From Actinomycetota bacterium (GTDB taxonomy: Bacteria; Actinomycetota; Actinomycetes; Nanopelagicales; Nanopelagicaceae): a stretch of DNA of 11,060 nt. Below, in pieces: positions 8,092 to 11,060 of the stretch (positions within the stretch are counted from its first letter, which is position 1; the number at the start of each line of letters is the position of its first letter). The translations under genes and the position numbers were made by a program. The notes under the pieces were generated by a model, which had not been told where the DNA came from, did no database searches, and was given only the letters and a program-made list of their open reading frames with translations. The stretch is taken from positions 1 through 11,060 of the forward strand of contig WLDZ01000021.1 of assembly GCA_009704515.1 (NCBI GenBank), written 5' to 3'.

Positions 8092-8895
8092 CTAACCTGC
8101 AAGCCCTCTAGAAAGGGTGAAGATAACTATCGATGCCGCCGCAGAAAGATTTAGACTCTCGGCGCGACCAGCCATTGGAATCGTTACTGATGTTATTGCT
8201 GATTCAGTGAGGCCTAGTGAATCAGCGGTGACTCCCCTGGCTTCGTTTCCAAATACAGAAATATATGAAGCATCTAATGGGAGATCCAAGATTGATTTCT
8301 TTGCGTGCGATGAGAGCAAAAGTGGCTTCGCTAGAGGAAGTAGAGTTGAAAGCTCTTGAATATTCACTGATTCGTATACAGGTAAATGCCAAAGTGAACC
8401 AGCGGTTGCTCGGACAACCTTAGGCGAATACATATCAACGCTTCCGGGAGATGTTACGACCGCATCAACACCCATGGCATCGGCACTTCGTAGAATCGTT
8501 CCAGCGTTTCCAGGATCTTGAATTTCGTGTAGGTAAACAACTCGAAGCGATTTGTTCTCAGCTACAGTGCTGAGATCAGAAATCTGGCGGCGAGGAACTG
8601 TGCAGAGAGCCAGGATTCCTTGTGGGGTAACGGTAGAAGCCATCTCATTCATGACCGCATCAGTAACTTCAACAACATCTACTTCGTTAAGATCGAAATC
8701 AGAAAGTTTGAGAAGACCTGCAGATGTTACATAGAGGTTTTTAATAAATGGCGCGCCTGTTGAACTCAAAGCTTCGCGAGCTGCCTGCAATCCTTCGGCG
8801 ACAAATAACCCTGATTCGCGCCGCTCTTTTACACCCCGAGAACCAATAAGAGCCTTCACCCGCGCAACATGTGGCGAGTGAAGGCTCTCAATCAT
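8092..8895 (-). CDS. TrmH/SpoU-family RNA 2'-O-methyltransferase
   Basis: SPOUT-superfamily, SAM-dependent ribose methyltransferase of 267 aa. The N-terminal substrate-binding domain (about 1-100) includes FVAEGLQAAREAL (31-43). The C-terminal knot domain shows motif 1, HEIQDPGNAGTILRSADAMG (123-142) with Asn130 and catalytic Arg136, then YSPKVVRATAGS (156-167), motif 2 VFGNEARGV (214-222) and motif 3 IPMAGRAESLNLSAAASI (239-256). A gene of this kind (often labelled tsnR or rRNA methyltransferase) sits between rplT and pheS in many actinobacteria. The context suggests 23S rRNA as substrate, but the target nucleotide cannot be deduced and tRNA is possible. It starts 21 nt after rplT with only a weak purine stretch as ribosome site, and ends 10 nt before the chosen pheS ATG, so it is probably co-transcribed. 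Confidence 0.92.
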   Translation of the reverse strand: MIESLHSPHVARVKALIGSRGVKERRESGLFVAEGLQAAREALSSTGAPFIKNLYVTSAGLLKLSDFDLNEVDVVEVTDAVMNEMASTVTPQGILALCTVPRRQISDLSTVAENKSLRVVYLHEIQDPGNAGTILRSADAMGVDAVVTSPGSVDMYSPKVVRATAGSLWHLPVYESVNIQELSTLLPLAKPLLLSSHAKKSILDLPLDASYISVFGNEARGVTADSLGLTESAITSVTIPMAGRAESLNLSAAASIVIFTLSRGLAG

Positions 8896-8916
8896 TGGAG
8901 ATATCTTTGCTGGGTA

Positions 8917-9282
8917 TTACTTAGACGCTGCTGCTACATGAGTGCGTGCAACTTCTACAAGCACTTTAAATGCAGCTGGATCATTTGTTGCGAGATCAGA
9001 GAGAATACGACGATCAACTTCTAGACCTGAGAGCTTGAGCCCCTGAATCAGACGGTTGTATGTCATTCCATTTTCACGAGCCGCTGCATTGATGCGCTGA
9101 ATCCAGAGCTGACGGAAGTCGCCCTTCTTATCCTTGCGGTCATTGAATGCATAAACCATTGAGTGCGTGACTTGCTCTTTCGCCTTTGTGAAAAGACGTG
9201 AACGCTGTCCGCGATATCCACTGGCACGTTCGAGGGTTGTGCGACGCTTCTTCGCTGCGTGTACTCCGCGCTTTACTCTCAT
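8917..9282 (-). CDS. rplT: 50S ribosomal protein bL20
   Basis: Ribosomal protein of the large subunit that binds 23S rRNA early in 50S assembly. In both E. coli and Bacillus, bL20 also represses its own operon by binding the mRNA leader. It has 121 aa, close to the family norm of about 118. The very basic N-terminal arm ([13 protein letters not shown] at 2-14, then [13 protein letters not shown] at 19-31) and the signature [12 protein letters not shown] (56-67) are clear. The family ending [15 protein letters not shown] is present. It lies 12 nt after rpmI, with GGGGGAGAA upstream of the ATG as a strong ribosome site. If autoregulation exists here, the structured leader before infC is the likely target. 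Confidence 0.98.
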   Translation of the reverse strand: MRVKRGVHAAKKRRTTLERASGYRGQRSRLFTKAKEQVTHSMVYAFNDRKDKKGDFRQLWIQRINAAARENGMTYNRLIQGLKLSGLEVDRRILSDLATNDPAAFKVLVEVARTHVAAASK

Positions 9283-9294
9283 CGGTTCTCCCCC

Positions 9295-9492
9295 TTACTT
9301 CAAACCAAGCATGCGCTTGGCTGTCATTGTGACGGTTGGCTTTGCAGATTGCTCTTGGCTCATGCGACGAGTCACACGTGATGACTTGTGCTCCAAAAGG
9401 TGGCGCTTACCTGCACGCTCGTGCATGATCTTTCCAGATCCTGTCACGCGAAATGTCTTCTTCGCTCCACTGTGGGTCTTCATCTTTGGCAT
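9295..9492 (-). CDS. rpmI: 50S ribosomal protein bL35
   Basis: Small basic protein of the 50S subunit, 65 aa, as expected. The typical start [20 protein letters not shown] and the segment KRHLLEHKS (29-37) identify it, and it ends with the common TAKRMLGLK. It starts 34 nt after the infC stop, with AGGAGA upstream of the ATG as a good ribosome site, in the conserved infC-rpmI-rplT order. Confidence 0.98.
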   Translation of the reverse strand: MPKMKTHSGAKKTFRVTGSGKIMHERAGKRHLLEHKSSRVTRRMSQEQSAKPTVTMTAKRMLGLK

Positions 9493-9526
9493 TGCTATCT
9501 CCTATAACTTTTTTGGCTTGAAAACT

Positions 9527-10117
9527 TTACTCTGCTGAATCAGCAGCTTCCGCTGCCTTCTCTTTGGCAGCTCTCGCTGCTTTCTGCTCTGCTACTGCTT
9601 CAGTCTTCTTCTTCGTTGGTCCGAGAACCATCGTCATGCTTCTACCTTCTTGCTTAGGCGCAAATTCGATAAACCCGCATTCAGTTACATCTTCAGCTAG
9701 ACGCTGGAGAACTTTGTAACCAAGCTCAGGTCGCGTTTGTTCGCGTCCACGGAACTTCATAGTAATTTTCACTTTATCTCCACCTTTGAGGAACTTCTCG
9801 ACTGCAGAACGCTTGGTTTCGTAGTCGTGATTTTCAATCTTCGGCGTGAGTCTGACCTCTTTTACAACAATGTGAGTTTGATTCTGACGAGCTTCGCGTG
9901 CCTTCTGTGCAACTTCGTACTTATATTTTCCGAAGTCCATGATTTTGCAAACAGGTGGATTTGCTTCAGCTGCAATCTCTACGAGATCTAAACCGATTTC
10001 ATCCGCCATCGCTAAAGCTGCCTCGATATCTACAACTCCAACTTGCTCGCCTGTGTAGTTAATCAGACGAACCTGTGGTGTGCGGATTCGATCATTGATG
10101 CGTGGGTCAGTGGTGAT
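9527..10117 (-). CDS. infC: Translation initiation factor IF-3, AUC start
   Basis: Binds the 30S subunit, checks the start-codon/initiator-tRNA pairing and prevents premature 50S joining. From the ATC at 10117-10115 it has 196 aa, normal for actinobacterial IF-3. The N-domain begins at once ([11 protein letters not shown], 2-12) and includes the signature [15 protein letters not shown] (54-68). The C-domain (about 84-168) has [13 protein letters not shown] (122-134). An Ala/Lys/Glu-rich tail of about 28 residues follows. I chose ATC because AAAGGAG lies 5 nt upstream (10129-10123), homology starts exactly there, and IF-3 genes commonly use AUU/AUC/AUA, which IF-3 itself discriminates against. 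The frame runs upstream to an in-frame TTG at 10219, but that segment lacks similarity to IF-3 and is leader RNA. Confidence 0.95.
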   Translation of the reverse strand: MTTDPRINDRIRTPQVRLINYTGEQVGVVDIEAALAMADEIGLDLVEIAAEANPPVCKIMDFGKYKYEVAQKAREARQNQTHIVVKEVRLTPKIENHDYETKRSAVEKFLKGGDKVKITMKFRGREQTRPELGYKVLQRLAEDVTECGFIEFAPKQEGRSMTMVLGPTKKKTEAVAEQKAARAAKEKAAEAADSAE

Positions 10118-10285
10118 TTTTACTCCTTTGTTCGGTATTCGTAAGTAACTACGAGCGCTGCGCAGAAAAATCGCACCGAACAAATGGCACCCAAATATGG
10201 GAGCTACCTGACAAACCAATCAAGGCCTTGGCCTTAAAGGTGGGAGTGCGAACTCCTCTTGCAGCGACTCAAAGTCACTGGTCTG
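10118..10285 (-). promoter_or_regulatory. Structured 5' leader of the infC-rpmI-rplT operon
   Basis: Noncoding leader with no ATG on the coding strand and many complementary segments, read 5' to 3' on the minus strand. Hairpin 1: 10279-10263, 7 bp with one G-U. Hairpin 2: 10256-10243, GGAGT/ACTCC with loop TCGC. Hairpin 3: 10235-10222, AAGGC/GCCTT. Hairpin 4: 10208-10186, GGTA/TGCC and CCCA/TGGG with a 3-nt bulge. A perfect 10-bp long-range pairing, TTTGTTCGGT (10184-10175) with ACCGAACAAA (10136-10127), then reaches into the A's of the AAAGGAG Shine-Dalgarno. Inside its loop is a further hairpin, TCGTA/TACGA (10154-10139). L20/IF-3 leaders with autoregulatory roles are known in Firmicutes and Enterobacteria, and by position this is a candidate equivalent. 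I do not recognise it as a specific described RNA family. The 5' end is inferred from the promoter call. Confidence 0.7.
10127..10184 (-). repeat. 10-bp perfect inverted repeat abutting the infC ribosome site
   Basis: The arms TTTGTTCGGT (10184-10175) and ACCGAACAAA (10136-10127) are exactly complementary across 38 nt, with one further G-U pair possible inside. The 3' arm supplies the three A's of AAAGGAG, so the duplex would sit against the GGAG core and probably hinder 30S binding. Confidence 0.9.
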
Positions 10286-10291
10286 TTGCCA

Positions 10292-10320
10292 AGGATAGCT
10301 GAGAGCGCCTTTTTAGTGAA
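10292..10320 (-). promoter_or_regulatory. Predicted infC operon promoter
   Basis: TTCACT at 10320-10315 (4 of 6 against TTGACA) and TATCCT at 10297-10292 (4 of 6 against TATAAT) are separated by 17 nt. Transcription would begin near 10285, giving a leader of about 168 nt. The -35 lies 1 nt beyond the stop of the upstream carboxypeptidase gene. The -10 is identical to that proposed for argC. Confidence 0.55.
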
Positions 10321-10321
10321 A

Positions 10322-11002
10322 TTACCGCAAATCTACGAGGGCATTCGGGGCTAGAGGGGGGCACGCTTCACCAGGGGCGATGACTCCCTCAAAGTGCCAC
10401 CATTCATTGGCGTAAACCCGACAGACTCCAAATCTCGACCCGTTGAGTTCCAACCACTTCGCACCTGGTCGATCGCCTGGGTAATTAACATCTATCGCCA
10501 GACCTTGCGGGTGGTGTGAAAAAGGGGCCGGCAGAACCCACTTCGCAGCTTCGCTTTCACTACCGTATTTCTTTACAGCTTTTTCAAATAGCAACTCTTG
10601 TCTCGAAAGAGTTCGAAAGCCCGATGTGATGTAGAGATTTACACCATCTTTCTTTGCCGATAAATATGCCGCGTTGAACCGCTGTAACAAAATTGGATGA
10701 ATTTCGGTTGTTACTGACTGACTATCAGTTATCTGTTGCAAGGCTGAATTACCGAGCGAGATTAAACCTGTTGGACAGATTTCATCTTGGACAACTTCAA
10801 CAATTGCGGTAACAGTGTCAAAGCACGAGAGGTTTACTGAAACAGGGACGATTGGTTCGCTTTGTACTCCAAGGCCGGAATCTCTATTTTGTGAATTCGA
10901 AACCTCGACAACTGCCAGAAATCCTAGGACTAAAGAAAGTGCAATTAATGTGACTGCAACTGATTCGTTCTTTAGCAAGAGCCTTCTATGCACCCATGCC
11001 AT
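10322..11002 (-). CDS. D-alanyl-D-alanine carboxypeptidase, M15B (VanY-like), membrane-anchored
   Basis: Zinc peptidase predicted to trim the terminal D-Ala from peptidoglycan stem peptides outside the cell. It has 226 aa from the ATG at 11002. Residues 14-34 form one hydrophobic segment (VAVTLIALSLVLGFLAVVEV) after a basic stretch, so it is a signal anchor with the catalytic domain outside. M15 motifs are complete: SGFR (127-130), SHHPQGLAID (162-171) supplying zinc ligands His164 and Asp171, and EWWHFE (200-205) with catalytic Glu200 and zinc ligand His203. Several cysteines (such as 61, 76, 194 and 214) could form disulphides outside the cell. The start is uncertain: ATG 11014 lacks a ribosome site, ATG 11002 has GGCGG 5 nt upstream, and GTG 10993 is possible. 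All overlap the fabI end. It is not linked by function to infC downstream. Confidence 0.88.
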   Translation of the reverse strand: MAWVHRRLLLKNESVAVTLIALSLVLGFLAVVEVSNSQNRDSGLGVQSEPIVPVSVNLSCFDTVTAIVEVVQDEICPTGLISLGNSALQQITDSQSVTTEIHPILLQRFNAAYLSAKKDGVNLYITSGFRTLSRQELLFEKAVKKYGSESEAAKWVLPAPFSHHPQGLAIDVNYPGDRPGAKWLELNGSRFGVCRVYANEWWHFEGVIAPGEACPPLAPNALVDLR

Positions 11003-11060
11003 GAACGCCGCCATCTACATGGATAATCTCTGCTGTTGTTTTCGGGAACCAATCACTCAA
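10986..11060 (-). CDS. fabI: Enoyl-[acyl-carrier-protein] reductase, C-terminal end only
   Basis: The last 24 codons and stop (TAG at 10988-10986) of a gene entering from the window edge. The peptide LSDWFPKTTAEIIHVDGG followed by VHGMGA matches the C-terminus of short-chain-dehydrogenase-type FabI from actinobacteria (typically ending in SDWFP...GEI.HVDGG.HAMGA). The enzyme reduces enoyl-ACP with NAD(P)H in the last step of fatty-acid elongation. Only this tail is visible, so catalytic residues cannot be checked. Its last bases overlap the start of the carboxypeptidase gene in another frame. Confidence 0.85.
   Translation of the reverse strand: MSDWFPKTTAEIIHVDGGVHGMGA

Noticed and set aside
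8081..8102. TTG start for pheS at 8102
   Set aside because: Its purine-rich stretch is only 1 nt upstream and the seven extra residues are not family-like; the ATG at 8081 fits better, though not certainly.
9167..9538. Plus-strand open frame of 123 codons across rplT and rpmI
   Set aside because: It runs antisense to two certain ribosomal protein genes and their spacer; no family resemblance.
10166..10190. Possible intrinsic terminator: GTGCC/GGTGC hairpin followed by five T's
   Set aside because: The stem needs two G-U pairs and competes with stronger pairings (hairpin 4 and the 10-bp stem); it could act as an attenuator alternative but cannot be supported by reading alone.
10118..10219. 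N-terminal extension of IF-3 from TTG 10219
   Set aside because: The extra 34 residues match no IF-3, the TTG has no suitable ribosome site, and AAAGGAG is placed correctly for the ATC at 10117.
10234..10278. Possible 14-codon leader peptide starting at GTG 10278 in the infC leader
   Set aside because: No Shine-Dalgarno, no informative run of regulatory codons, and it overlaps two hairpins that explain the base pattern better.
1..11060. Defence, mobile or other accessory system
   Set aside because: No transposase, integrase, direct-repeat array, tRNA attachment site or unfamiliar gene cassette was seen; gene order is conserved housekeeping synteny throughout.

Overview
The window looks like a piece of chromosome from a small-genome, moderate-to-low GC actinobacterium. 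The gene order infC-rpmI-rplT-(SpoU methylase)-pheS-pheT-argCJBD-argR is the one known from Streptomyces and Mycobacterium, and the protein sequences have an actinobacterial character. The base composition (by eye in the 40s percent GC), very short spacers and repeated 1-4 nt gene overlaps recall streamlined freshwater lineages such as Ca. Nanopelagicales (acI). That placement is inference. No mobile element, CRISPR array, tRNA or rRNA is visible, and every gene lies on the minus strand, so transcription runs from high to low coordinates.

Region by region, in the direction of transcription: (1) 11060-10986 is the C-terminal end of an enoyl-ACP reductase (FabI). (2) 11002-10322 is a membrane-anchored M15 D-Ala-D-Ala carboxypeptidase (VanY/DacB-like) whose start lies inside the fabI end. 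(3) 10320-10118 holds a likely promoter and a roughly 165-nt highly structured 5' leader. (4) 10117-8917 is the translation cluster infC-rpmI-rplT; infC starts at a non-canonical AUC codon. (5) 8895-4617 holds a TrmH/SpoU-family RNA methyltransferase and the two subunits of phenylalanyl-tRNA synthetase. (6) The 48 bp at 4616-4569 hold a compact ArgR operator/promoter, and argC probably begins as a leaderless message. (7) 4568-1 is argC-argJ-argB-argD-argR, with every junction overlapping by 1-4 nt; argR runs off the window. argF, which normally sits between argD and argR in Actinobacteria, is not there.

Functionally the window pairs a translation unit (IF3, two 50S proteins, an RNA methylase, PheRS) with an ornithine/arginine biosynthesis unit and its own repressor. 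ArgC, ArgB and ArgD carry acetylglutamate to acetylornithine, and ArgJ releases ornithine while recycling the acetyl group. ArgR closes the loop at the operator before argC. No undescribed multi-gene system is apparent. The items most worth a second look are the structured infC leader with its 10-bp inverted repeat against the Shine-Dalgarno sequence and AUC start, the ArgR-operator/leaderless-promoter arrangement, an acetylglutamate kinase without the N-terminal helix tied to arginine feedback, and a Glu-to-Cys change in the PLP-binding motif of ArgD.
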